29,185 nt of DNA from Sphingobacteriia bacterium (lineage in GTDB: Bacteria; Bacteroidota; Bacteroidia; NS11-12g; UBA955): the NCBI GenBank assembly GCA_021151535.1, contig JAGKXC010000060.1:1-29185 (forward strand), written 5' to 3'. The notes below the pieces were generated by a model. The model made no database searches. It was given only the letters and a program-made list of their open reading frames with translations, and had not been told where the DNA came from. Below, piece by piece: positions 9,878 to 16,961 of the stretch. A program made the position numbers and the translations under genes. Positions within the stretch are counted from its first letter, which is position 1. Each line of letters starts with the position of its first letter.

Positions 9878-10450
9878 TTATAGCGAATCAATTTGCTCAC
9901 AAAGCGATTCAAAAATTGCGTCAATTTCACCTATACCTTGCACACCCACATATTTACTTTGCTGATTATAAAATCCAGCCAATGGCAATGTTTTATTTTG
10001 GTATTCTTTAAAGCGATTTCTAATGGTAGACTCGTCTTGATCATCCACTCTACCACTACTCTGACCTCTTAACAACAATCGCTTCACCAATTCATCCTCT
10101 TCAACTTCCAGCCCCAAAACTATTGAAATGGAAGTATTAAAATCTCCCAACATGACATCTAAAGCCTCCGCTTGTGCAATGGTTCTTGGAAAACCATCAA
10201 AAATAAAACCGGCAGCATCTGGTTTCGATACCATGAAATTTTTCACCATCCCAATCACTACCTCATCCGGAACCAATTCCCCTTTAGAAATAAATTCATT
10301 GGCTTGATTGCCCAATGGCGTTCCAGCCGCTCTTTCAGCCCTAAGCAAATCGCCAGTTGATATATGACATAATTGATATTTTGAAATCAACTTCTCGCTT
10401 TGAGTACCTTTACCTGCACCTGGAGGGCCAAACAAAATAAGATTCAACAT
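9878..10450 (-). CDS. adk: Adenylate kinase
   Basis: 190 residues. Catalyses ATP + AMP = 2 ADP in the cytoplasm. The P-loop GPPGAGKGT is at residues 8-16; HISTGDLLR (AMP-binding region), FDGFPRT and RVDDQDESTIRNR (second arginine-rich motif) follow. The LID is the short form, without the zinc-binding insertion of longer bacterial enzymes, as usual in Bacteroidota. No lesion is visible. An exact -7 element (10471-10478) overlaps the stop codon of the upstream synthase gene, so adk probably has its own promoter. The HAD phosphatase gene follows 13 bases downstream. Confidence 0.97.
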   Translation of the reverse strand: MLNLILFGPPGAGKGTQSEKLISKYQLCHISTGDLLRAERAAGTPLGNQANEFISKGELVPDEVVIGMVKNFMVSKPDAAGFIFDGFPRTIAQAEALDVMLGDFNTSISIVLGLEVEEDELVKRLLLRGQSSGRVDDQDESTIRNRFKEYQNKTLPLAGFYNQQSKYVGVQGIGEIDAIFESLCEQIDSL

Positions 10451-10470
10451 GATGGTAATATTTTAGGGCT

Positions 10471-10478
10471 CAAAGTTA
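10471..10478 (-). promoter_or_regulatory. -7 promoter element (TAACTTTG) for adk
   Basis: Exact TAnnTTTG match on the minus strand, 20 bases before the adk ATG. It overlaps the TAA of the upstream nonulosonic acid synthase frame (10476-10478), an unusual arrangement that would follow if a deletion had joined the synthase body to the adk leader. Confidence 0.5.
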
Positions 10479-11327
10479 AGTTTTTCGACTTACTAAATAA
10501 ACAGCATACAAGCTCTTCCTTGCTGGAATCCTATTTTTCAATTCACTGGGCGATGGCTTCTTCTCCGCCTGTCCCAAAGATTTCTCAACTTCCCTAATCG
10601 CCTTAACCATTTCTTTTAATTCAGTCGGCTCCAAAGACGCGAAATGATCTGGTCCGGGCATGTTTCGATCTAATGTAAAATGCTTTTCAATTACTCGTGC
10701 ACCCAATGCCACTGCAGCAACCGACACCGAAATTCCGGGAGTATGGTCTGAATAACCAAATTCAACACCAAATGCTTCGCCAATTGCAGGCATCGCCAAT
10801 AAATTTACATCTTCAAAAGGCGTAGGATATTCTGTATTACAATGAAGTAACGTGATTTCAGACTTGGGCACTCCTTCGTTTTCAAATAGTTGAATAGCTT
10901 CATGAATTTCATCCATTTCACACATCCCAGTTGAGAGAACAATTGGCAAATGATACCCAGCAATTTTCTTCAAATATTGCCAATGGGTAATTTCACCGGA
11001 TGGCACTTTAAAAAACGGGATACCCAAATTATTTAAGAAATCCAATGACTCTAAATCAAACCCAGTAGATAGGAACTGCACCCCTTTTTCGGCGCAATAA
11101 TCCTTCAATATTTCAAAATCAGCATAGGATAATTCAAGTCGTTTCAACATATCCAACTGACTTCCGGATTCACCTTCATTCAATTTTTGATAATCGGCTT
11201 TCGATGCTTCTGGCGACACCAAATTTTCGGATTTGAACGTTTGAAACTTTACATAATCCACGCCCGCACCATTATGATTTACTCCTGCTTCTGCAATAAT
11301 GATTACCGAATCCTTCCCGATTGCCAT
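10476..11327 (-). CDS. Nonulosonic acid (sialic/legionaminic) synthase, shortened at two places, probably defective
   Basis: 283 residues versus the usual ~335-350 of NeuB/LegI. This family condenses phosphoenolpyruvate with a 2,4-diacetamido-trideoxyhexose or ManNAc to give the nine-carbon acid. Core TIM-barrel motifs are present: AEAGVNHNG, KFQTF, LSTGM, LHCNTEYPTPFEDVNL, FGYSDHT and EKHFTLDRNMPGPDH. Two parts are missing. After AEAGVNHNG (residue 20) the chain runs straight into AGVDYVKFQTF, dropping about 14 residues that form the first barrel helix in relatives (junction near 11267/11268). The C-terminal SAF (antifreeze-like) domain, about 60 residues that cap the partner's active site in the dimer, is absent: the frame ends soon after RIPARKSL with a short unrelated tail. 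The cluster context supports the pathway assignment. LegI and NeuB cannot be separated with certainty. A natural short homologue is possible but unlikely. Confidence 0.82.
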   Translation of the reverse strand: MAIGKDSVIIIAEAGVNHNGAGVDYVKFQTFKSENLVSPEASKADYQKLNEGESGSQLDMLKRLELSYADFEILKDYCAEKGVQFLSTGFDLESLDFLNNLGIPFFKVPSGEITHWQYLKKIAGYHLPIVLSTGMCEMDEIHEAIQLFENEGVPKSEITLLHCNTEYPTPFEDVNLLAMPAIGEAFGVEFGYSDHTPGISVSVAAVALGARVIEKHFTLDRNMPGPDHFASLEPTELKEMVKAIREVEKSLGQAEKKPSPSELKNRIPARKSLYAVYLVSRKT

Positions 11328-11334
11328 ATCTTAA

Positions 11335-11982
11335 TTATTTTTTTAACACTTTTGCGGGATTACCCACCACTATTGTACCATCTGCAACATCTTTCAACAC
11401 TACTGAACCTGCTCCAATAATTGCATTTTCGCCAATTTTCACACCTTGTTTCACTACGGCATTTGCTCCAATTAAAGAGCCATTGCCAACCGAAACATTT
11501 CCCGCCAAAACTGCACCTGGCGCGATATGTGCAAAATCACCAATCACACATTCATGTTCCACAATTGCACCTGAATTTACGATTACAGCATTGCCAATTT
11601 GTGCCAAAGTTTGAACAACAGCACCTTCCATTACAACGGATCCTTGCCCAATTTCTGCACTGGGCTTTACAATTGCTGATTTTGAAACCAAGGTTAAAGT
11701 TTCAACGCGATTGGAAACCAATTTTTCAAAAATTTTTCTTCTTATGCCATTATCGCCAACAGCCAATAAATAAGAACATGAAGCATCAAATTGAAAATCA
11801 TCTGCCATTTCATTTCCCAAATAAGGAATTTGAATCCACCTTACACGCTTTGTAGCATCACTCAATTGGCCAACAGCTTTAATTTCGGTATATCCAACAA
11901 GCTCATAACCTTGCATTTGCACCATCTCAGCCAAAACCCAAGCATGACCTGAAAATCCAATTGAAATTACCTTATTACTCAT
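11335..11982 (-). CDS. NeuD/PglD-family sugar acetyltransferase
   Basis: 215 residues from the ATG at 11982. This start gives the typical N-terminus (MSNKVISIGFSGHAW, matching the GxSGHA motif of the family); an in-frame ATG at 12093 would add 37 residues with no family similarity and would run through the promoter region. An N-terminal Rossmann-like UDP-sugar/CoA domain (about 1-90) is followed by a left-handed beta helix of hexapeptide repeats (about 95-210, e.g. IGNAVIVNSGAIVEHECVIG) ending in VVGNPAKVLKK. In nonulosonic acid clusters this protein N-acetylates a 4-amino sugar intermediate (LegH/PglD role) or O-acetylates sialic acid (NeuD). Which one applies cannot be decided from sequence. 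The synthase gene starts 7 bases downstream of the stop, so they are cotranscribed. Confidence 0.85.
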   Translation of the reverse strand: MSNKVISIGFSGHAWVLAEMVQMQGYELVGYTEIKAVGQLSDATKRVRWIQIPYLGNEMADDFQFDASCSYLLAVGDNGIRRKIFEKLVSNRVETLTLVSKSAIVKPSAEIGQGSVVMEGAVVQTLAQIGNAVIVNSGAIVEHECVIGDFAHIAPGAVLAGNVSVGNGSLIGANAVVKQGVKIGENAIIGAGSVVLKDVADGTIVVGNPAKVLKK

Positions 11983-12023
11983 AAAGTTATAGCTTACAAA
12001 GGTTACAGATTCCATGCGATTTT

Positions 12024-12031
12024 CAAAATTA
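12024..12031 (-). promoter_or_regulatory. -7 promoter element (TAATTTTG), leftward sugar operon
   Basis: Exact TAnnTTTG on the minus strand, 41 bases before the acetyltransferase ATG at 11982, inside the 114-base divergent intergenic region. No clear -33 element was seen. Confidence 0.35.
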
Positions 12032-12065
12032 TTAAACGGATAGAAACATTTAATTTTACCTGACG

Positions 12066-12073
12066 TATTTTTG
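12066..12073 (+). promoter_or_regulatory. -7 promoter element (TATTTTTG), rightward sugar operon
   Basis: Exact TAnnTTTG on the plus strand, 23 bases before the ATG at 12097. With 12024-12031 it would make a back-to-back promoter pair driving the two arms of the nonulosonic acid cluster. No convincing -33 box was seen. Confidence 0.4.
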
Positions 12074-12096
12074 TTGATAATCAAAAACTGCACTAA

Positions 12097-13230
12097 ATGA
12101 CAAAAACCATAGGAATTCTCTCAAGTTCTCGTGCAGACTTTAGCATATATCTCCCGTTAATTAAGGAACTTCAAGAATTTCAATTCAACGTTGAAATCAT
12201 CGCATTTGGAACGCATATGGCACCCGAGTATGGGAATACAGTTGATTTGATTGAAAGCGAGGGATTTATAGTAAAACATAAATTAAAAAATTGTTATGCC
12301 ACTGGGGAAACACCATTAAATGTTTCGTTAGCGATGGCTACAACAACAAAAATCTTTGCCCAATTTTGGACAGAAAATAGATTTGACCTTGTATTTTGTT
12401 TAGGAGATCGTTACGAAATGTTCGCCGCCGTTTCTGCTGGTCTTTCGTTCCAGGTAAACTTTGCCCATATCCATGGCGGAGAAACTACTTTGGGAGCGAT
12501 CGACAATAGTTTTAGACACGCGATTACTCACATGAGCAGATGGCATTTTGCAGCTTGTGAACAATACAAACTTAGAATTATTGAGTTAACAAACAGTCCA
12601 AATACCGTTTTTAACTCTGGTGCATTAAGTCTCGATAATATCCGTACGCTAAAAACACTTTCAATTCAAGATTTAAACTCAAAAACAGAACTAGACTTTA
12701 ATAGGCCCGTTATTCTTTGTACTTTTCACCCTGAAACAGTACAATTTGAAAAAAATGCACTGTTTGCTGAAGAAATCTCAAATGCTTTTGAAAAATTAAT
12801 CGACTACCAAATCTTGATTACCCTACCCAATTCCGATACTGGAGGACTGCTAATTAGAAAACGTTTTATAGAATTGCAATCCAAATTCCCTGATAGAATT
12901 AAAACCGTTGAAAATTTAGGAAACATTGGTTACATAAGTGCAATGAAACACTGTACTTTAATGGTTGGCAATACCTCATCGGGATTCATCGAAGCCGCAT
13001 ATTTCCCAAAAACAGTTATTAATTTGGGAGATAGACAGAAAGGTAGAATCATTACCAAAAATATCATCAATTCCCCAATTGAGTGCAATGCAATTATGTC
13101 TGCAATTCAAACCAATCACATGAACAATTACACAAACAATGAGGCAAAAATCTATGGTGAAGGTTTTGCTGCCAATAAAATTAGCAATATACTAGATAAA
13201 CTTATCTTTGCTCAATCAGATGACCGTTAA
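12097..13230 (+). CDS. Hydrolysing NDP-GlcNAc 2-epimerase (LegG/NeuC family)
   Basis: 377 residues, normal length. The enzyme releases the nucleotide while inverting C2 of a nucleotide-activated N-acetylated hexosamine. It yields ManNAc (NeuC) or the 2,4-diacetamido-trideoxymannose precursor (LegG), and acts in the cytoplasm. Family motifs are intact: SSSRADFSIY near the N-terminus, CLGDRYEMFAA, HIHGGETTLGAIDNSFRHAITHM, LCTFHPET, LPNSDTGG and GNTSSGFIEA, ending with NLGDRQKGR, the UDP/GDP-binding region. First gene of the rightward arm; its 3' end overlaps the next gene by 11 bases. The presence of LegB and a PtmE-like gene in the same operon favours the legionaminate role (LegG) over sialic acid, but this is inference. 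Confidence 0.92.
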   Translation: MTKTIGILSSSRADFSIYLPLIKELQEFQFNVEIIAFGTHMAPEYGNTVDLIESEGFIVKHKLKNCYATGETPLNVSLAMATTTKIFAQFWTENRFDLVFCLGDRYEMFAAVSAGLSFQVNFAHIHGGETTLGAIDNSFRHAITHMSRWHFAACEQYKLRIIELTNSPNTVFNSGALSLDNIRTLKTLSIQDLNSKTELDFNRPVILCTFHPETVQFEKNALFAEEISNAFEKLIDYQILITLPNSDTGGLLIRKRFIELQSKFPDRIKTVENLGNIGYISAMKHCTLMVGNTSSGFIEAAYFPKTVINLGDRQKGRIITKNIINSPIECNAIMSAIQTNHMNNYTNNEAKIYGEGFAANKISNILDKLIFAQSDDR

Positions 13231-14281
13231 TATCAACATCGAAGATCATAAAGTTTCGGGTAGCGAACCCATTGCCCTAGCAATGGAAAAACTGAATTTA
13301 CCTGGACATCTTAAAACCCTTTTTGTCGTTTCCGAAAACAACCAAGTTATCGGCGCTATAACAGATGGCGATATACGAAGGGGATTACTTCAAGGTTTAA
13401 CCATCAATAACAGTTGTGAAGACTTTGCCTTTAAAAATTTCCACTTCATTCAAGAAGGAAATATAAACCTATTAAAAATCAAAGAATTACAAGAAAAACA
13501 AATTCTTGTTCTTCCATTTTTAAATCCAGATCATTCCTTAAAAGGTATCGTTAACTTTAATCAACAAAAAAGTTTAATTCCCGCAACAGCGGTAATTATG
13601 GCAGGCGGATTTGGCAATCGTTTGAGACCACTTACTGAAACTACCCCAAAACCCATGTTGCCTGTTGGTGGAATCCCGATATTAGAAATCAACATCAAAC
13701 GTTTGGCACAGTTCGGTGTTCAAGAAATTTTTATCGCAGTAAATTACTTAAAAGACCAAATCAAAAACCACTTCAAAAATGGCGAGCAATGGGGTGTGAA
13801 CATCCAATATCTAGAAGAAAATGAACCCCTAGGCACGGTTGGTGCGCTCTCTATGTTACCAGCAGATATCGCCCATAATCAAATCCTACTCTTTAACGCA
13901 GATTTACTCTCAGATATCAACTTCGAAGAACTCTACATTAAACATATTTCTCAAAAGTCGGACTTAACCATAGCCTCTATTCCACATAAAGTTACTTTGC
14001 CTTATGCCGTACTTGAAGAGTCTAATAACCAGATTTCCGCCATTTCTGAAAAACCAACTTTCACTTATTTTGCAAATGCGGGTTTCTATTTGTTTGAAAC
14101 CAACTTGCTAAACCGAATTCCTCAAAATAAATTCTATAACGCAACCGACTTCGCTGAGGATTTAATTCAAAACAAATTCAAGGTGCAGTCCTTCCCCATC
14201 CATGGTTATTGGAATGATATTGGGTCGTTACAAGACTACCATAAATCTAACGAAGATTTTAAAACCATACACTTTTTCTAA
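13220..14281 (+). CDS. CBS-domain nucleotidyltransferase (PtmE-like, glucosamine-1-phosphate guanylyltransferase candidate)
   Basis: 353 residues from the ATG at 13220; an upstream in-frame TTG (13208) is a less likely start. Residues 1-~115 form a CBS-domain pair (FVVSENNQVIGAITDGDIRRGLL ... LPFLNPDHSLKGIV). The rest is a sugar-1-phosphate nucleotidyltransferase with MAGGFGNRLRPLTETTPKPM (nucleotide-binding signature) and the acceptor motif NADLLSDINFEEL, then FANAGFYLF and YWNDIGSLQDY. The same architecture is found in Campylobacter PtmE, which makes the GDP-glucosamine that feeds the legionaminic acid route. By analogy it would supply the GDP-sugar substrate for LegB. Mannose-1-phosphate guanylyltransferase-like activity is the main alternative. 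It overlaps the epimerase gene by 11 bases, so coupled translation is likely. Confidence 0.85.
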   Translation: MTVNINIEDHKVSGSEPIALAMEKLNLPGHLKTLFVVSENNQVIGAITDGDIRRGLLQGLTINNSCEDFAFKNFHFIQEGNINLLKIKELQEKQILVLPFLNPDHSLKGIVNFNQQKSLIPATAVIMAGGFGNRLRPLTETTPKPMLPVGGIPILEINIKRLAQFGVQEIFIAVNYLKDQIKNHFKNGEQWGVNIQYLEENEPLGTVGALSMLPADIAHNQILLFNADLLSDINFEELYIKHISQKSDLTIASIPHKVTLPYAVLEESNNQISAISEKPTFTYFANAGFYLFETNLLNRIPQNKFYNATDFAEDLIQNKFKVQSFPIHGYWNDIGSLQDYHKSNEDFKTIHFF

Positions 14282-14298
14282 CCCTTATTCAAGTTACC

Positions 14299-14994
14299 AT
14301 GAGCTTGCTTTGCATTATTCCAGCCCGTAGAGACTCAAAGGGATTGCCAGGGAAAAATTGGAAACCGTTAAACAACAAACCCCTTATTTCATATTCCATT
14401 GAAATCGCACAGGCGTTTGCACCTATTAACCAAATTTGCATTTCCACCAATAGCCAAGATGTTATTAAAATTGCCGAAACGAACCATCAACTAGATGTTC
14501 CATTTGTTAGACCCGAAGAACTATCTCAGGACACAACCTCTAGTCGCGATGTAATACTTCATGCACTGGACCACTACAAGCAAAAAGGGATAGAATTTAC
14601 CGATATTTTACTCTTGCAGCCCACATCGCCATTTAGGAAATCCGAACATCTAAAAGAAGCTTGGGAACTTTATCAAAACACTGACTGCGAAATGGTTACA
14701 AGTGTTTACCTGAGTCCTTTCAACCCTTATTATAACATCTTTCTAGAATCTAACCAAGGTTACATTCAACGTAGTATTCCGAGTACTTTTACCCGACGTC
14801 AAGATTGCCCCCCAGCCTATATTCTAAACGGATCTATCTATTTTTTCAAAGTTGAAAGCATCATGAAATATGACATGTCGGAATTTAATAAAATCTGCAA
14901 ATACCAAATGGATGAAACATATTCCATAGATATAGACACAGAATGGGACTGGGCGATGGCAGAAAAACATGTTCAATCGGGTTTAATGAAATAA
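14299..14994 (+). CDS. CMP-nonulosonic acid cytidylyltransferase (LegF/NeuA family)
   Basis: 231 residues, full length for the family. Activates the nine-carbon acid with CTP to CMP-sugar, the donor for glycosyltransferases. Signature IIPARRDSKGLPGKN at residues 6-20 is the CTP-binding loop (RxDSKG instead of the commoner RxGSKG, still compatible). LLLQPTSPFR, the serine-threonine-rich middle and the metal-binding aspartates in YSIDIDTEWDW close to the end are present. Follows the PtmE-like gene after 17 bases. LegF and NeuA differ only in sugar preference, which the sequence does not settle. Confidence 0.92.
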   Translation: MSLLCIIPARRDSKGLPGKNWKPLNNKPLISYSIEIAQAFAPINQICISTNSQDVIKIAETNHQLDVPFVRPEELSQDTTSSRDVILHALDHYKQKGIEFTDILLLQPTSPFRKSEHLKEAWELYQNTDCEMVTSVYLSPFNPYYNIFLESNQGYIQRSIPSTFTRRQDCPPAYILNGSIYFFKVESIMKYDMSEFNKICKYQMDETYSIDIDTEWDWAMAEKHVQSGLMK

Positions 14995-15003
14995 TTATCC
15001 ATC

Positions 15004-15906
15004 ATGCTCGGAGCTTTCTTTAATAGCCTAATTTCAATTGGTAAAATCTTGATCAAATCAAGAAAAACCAACCTGCGAAGTTTTCACACTCATAACAAGG
15101 ATATCATTATTGTTGGCAATGGACCATCAGCAAAAACCGATTTGCTTAACTGCCTATCCTCAAACCCAGAATTGCACAATTCAACAGACATTATGTGTGT
15201 GAACTTATTCGCCTCTCAAGAACTATTCTATCAAGTTAAACCAAACCAATATTTGTTTCTCGATAGTGCTTTCTTCGACTTTCCGCTTACAGTTTTAGAC
15301 AGTCCAGAAACATTATCTATACTAGCTGTAAAACCTCAATTTTTACAAACTCAGGTATTAATTAATCAAACTTGGAAAAATATTTTCGACGCAAATTGGG
15401 GTATAACAGTACACGTTCCACAATTATTTAAATCATCAGCAATCCTTAAATTTGCAAAGGAGAAAGGTATCAATGTTGTATTCTACAACTACACTGTAGT
15501 TAAAGGATTCGAATCATTTGAGAATCTAATCTACAAATTAGGTTTAGGCTCACCACAAAGTCAAAACGTCGTTAACACTTGCATCTTCCATTGTATAAAC
15601 CTCAAATACAGAAATATTTACCTAATTGGTGTAGAAAATAATTTCTTTTTAAATTTTTATCTTGATGAAAACAACCAGTTACATATTAAAGACAATCATT
15701 TTTACGAAGTTAAAAACAAATTAACGCCTCAATTTCATGCTGATGGCAGCTCAGTAACCATGGCCGATCAAATGAGTAACCTATACAAAGTTTTCACTTC
15801 ACACCAACGACTTCAAAAATACGCTAAACACTGTAATTCAAACGTTTACAACGCAACAAAAAACAGTTTCATAGACGCATATCAACGAAAATCCATCCCA
15901 TTATAA
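15004..15906 (+). CDS. Putative GT42-like sialyl/legionaminyl-transferase
   Basis: 300 residues, not firmly recognised. After a ~30-residue basic/hydrophobic start, the segment DIIIVGNGPSAKTDLL resembles the N-terminal nucleotide-binding loop (GNGPS) of CST-type GT42 sialyltransferases and related DUF115/MAF-like enzymes. Later, the cysteine-containing helix VNTCIFHCINLKYRNIYLIGVEN sits where those enzymes have their ALxLGYKEIYLxGID segment, and NHFYE may correspond to the catalytic His-Tyr region. Position between the CMP-sugar synthetase gene and legB makes a transferase using CMP-nonulosonate plausible, at the cytoplasmic membrane face. No signal peptide is evident. The gene is more AT-rich than its neighbours. 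Alternatives: another glycan-modifying enzyme of the same fold or an uncharacterised family. Confidence 0.5.
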   Translation: MLGAFFNSLISIGKILIKSRKTNLRSFHTHNKDIIIVGNGPSAKTDLLNCLSSNPELHNSTDIMCVNLFASQELFYQVKPNQYLFLDSAFFDFPLTVLDSPETLSILAVKPQFLQTQVLINQTWKNIFDANWGITVHVPQLFKSSAILKFAKEKGINVVFYNYTVVKGFESFENLIYKLGLGSPQSQNVVNTCIFHCINLKYRNIYLIGVENNFFLNFYLDENNQLHIKDNHFYEVKNKLTPQFHADGSSVTMADQMSNLYKVFTSHQRLQKYAKHCNSNVYNATKNSFIDAYQRKSIPL

Positions 15907-15944
15907 CAACCATTTCACGGATTCCGTAAATTCGCATTCAAATC

Positions 15945-16943
15945 ATGTCGCTCAAAGGAAAAAAAGTATTAGTAACTGGCGCCGATGGCTTTATTGGTAG
16001 TCATTTGGTAGAAGCATTGCTTGCTGAAGGCTGTAAAATCAAGGCTTTTGTATATTACAATTCCTTCAATTCATGGGGTTGGCTGGATACTTTCTCCAAA
16101 GAACAAATCGATCAAATAGAAATTTTCGCTGGTGATATTCGTGACCCTAATGGTGTTGCCAATGCTGTTGAGGGCTGTGACATGATATTCCACTTAGCAG
16201 CTTTAATCGCAATACCATTCAGTTATCATTCTCCTGATAGTTATGTAGACACCAATATTAAAGGCACTTTGAATATTTTGCAAGCAGCTCAAAGATTCAA
16301 CGTAGAAAGAATTTTGGTTACATCAACCAGTGAAGTGTATGGTACTGCACAATTCACTCCCATTACAGAACTTCATCCCAAGCAACCGCAATCGCCCTAT
16401 TCTGCAACAAAAATAGGAGCCGATGCCATTGCCGATAGTTTTTACAGGAGTTTTCAAATGCCAGTTACAATTGTAAGGCCATTTAACACATACGGCCCAA
16501 GACAATCAGCAAGAGCGGTAATTCCAACCATTATTTCTCAGCTATTAAATGGTGCGAACGAAATAAAATTAGGCGATATTAGACCTACTAGAGATTTAGT
16601 TTTTGTAAAAGATACAGCCCAAGGATTCATTCAAATTGCAAAAAATGCAAGCTTGATTGGCCATGAAGTTAATATCGCAACGCAACAAGAAATAAGTGTT
16701 GGTGACTTAGCCGAAGAATTAATTAAAATCATCAATCCAAATGCGAAAATCGTCTGCGACGAAGTAAGATTGAGACCCGATAAAAGCGAAGTATTCCAAT
16801 TATTAGGTAGCCAAGCCAAATTACTAGAATTTACTGGCTGGAAACCTCAGACTTCTTTATCCGATGGATTGAAGCAAACCATTGAATGGTTTAAAAACCC
16901 AAAAAATCTTGCAGGCTATAAAAGCCATATTTACAATTTGTAA
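15945..16943 (+). CDS. legB: NAD-dependent NDP-GlcNAc 4,6-dehydratase (LegB family)
   Basis: 332 residues of the extended short-chain dehydrogenase/reductase superfamily. The NAD-binding GxxGxxG is GADGFIGSHL (residues ~12-21), followed by AGDIRD, HLAALIAIPFSYHSP, the catalytic TSTSEVYGTA segment and YSATKIGAD (YxxxK), then RPFNTYGPRQS. The substrate-loop and C-terminal motifs (IRPTRDLVFVKDTAQGF; ending in YNL) match LegB of the legionaminic acid route, which removes the 6-hydroxyl and oxidises C4 of GDP- or UDP-GlcNAc. The next step (LegC aminotransferase) is not encoded in the window. Last gene of the rightward arm; only 18 bases separate it from the convergent flippase gene, with no terminator hairpin seen. 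Confidence 0.9.
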   Translation: MSLKGKKVLVTGADGFIGSHLVEALLAEGCKIKAFVYYNSFNSWGWLDTFSKEQIDQIEIFAGDIRDPNGVANAVEGCDMIFHLAALIAIPFSYHSPDSYVDTNIKGTLNILQAAQRFNVERILVTSTSEVYGTAQFTPITELHPKQPQSPYSATKIGADAIADSFYRSFQMPVTIVRPFNTYGPRQSARAVIPTIISQLLNGANEIKLGDIRPTRDLVFVKDTAQGFIQIAKNASLIGHEVNIATQQEISVGDLAEELIKIINPNAKIVCDEVRLRPDKSEVFQLLGSQAKLLEFTGWKPQTSLSDGLKQTIEWFKNPKNLAGYKSHIYNL

Positions 16944-16961
16944 ATCGCGACTTTAGAGATT

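Noticed and set aside
11421..11855. Open frame of 144 codons opposite the NeuD-like gene
   Set aside because: His/Gln/Leu-rich mirror of hexapeptide repeats; no family features.
13203..13210. Exact TATCTTTG just ahead of the PtmE-like gene
   Set aside because: It is within the coding end of the epimerase gene, which overlaps the next gene; chance in AT-rich DNA or a weak internal promoter, not strong enough to annotate.
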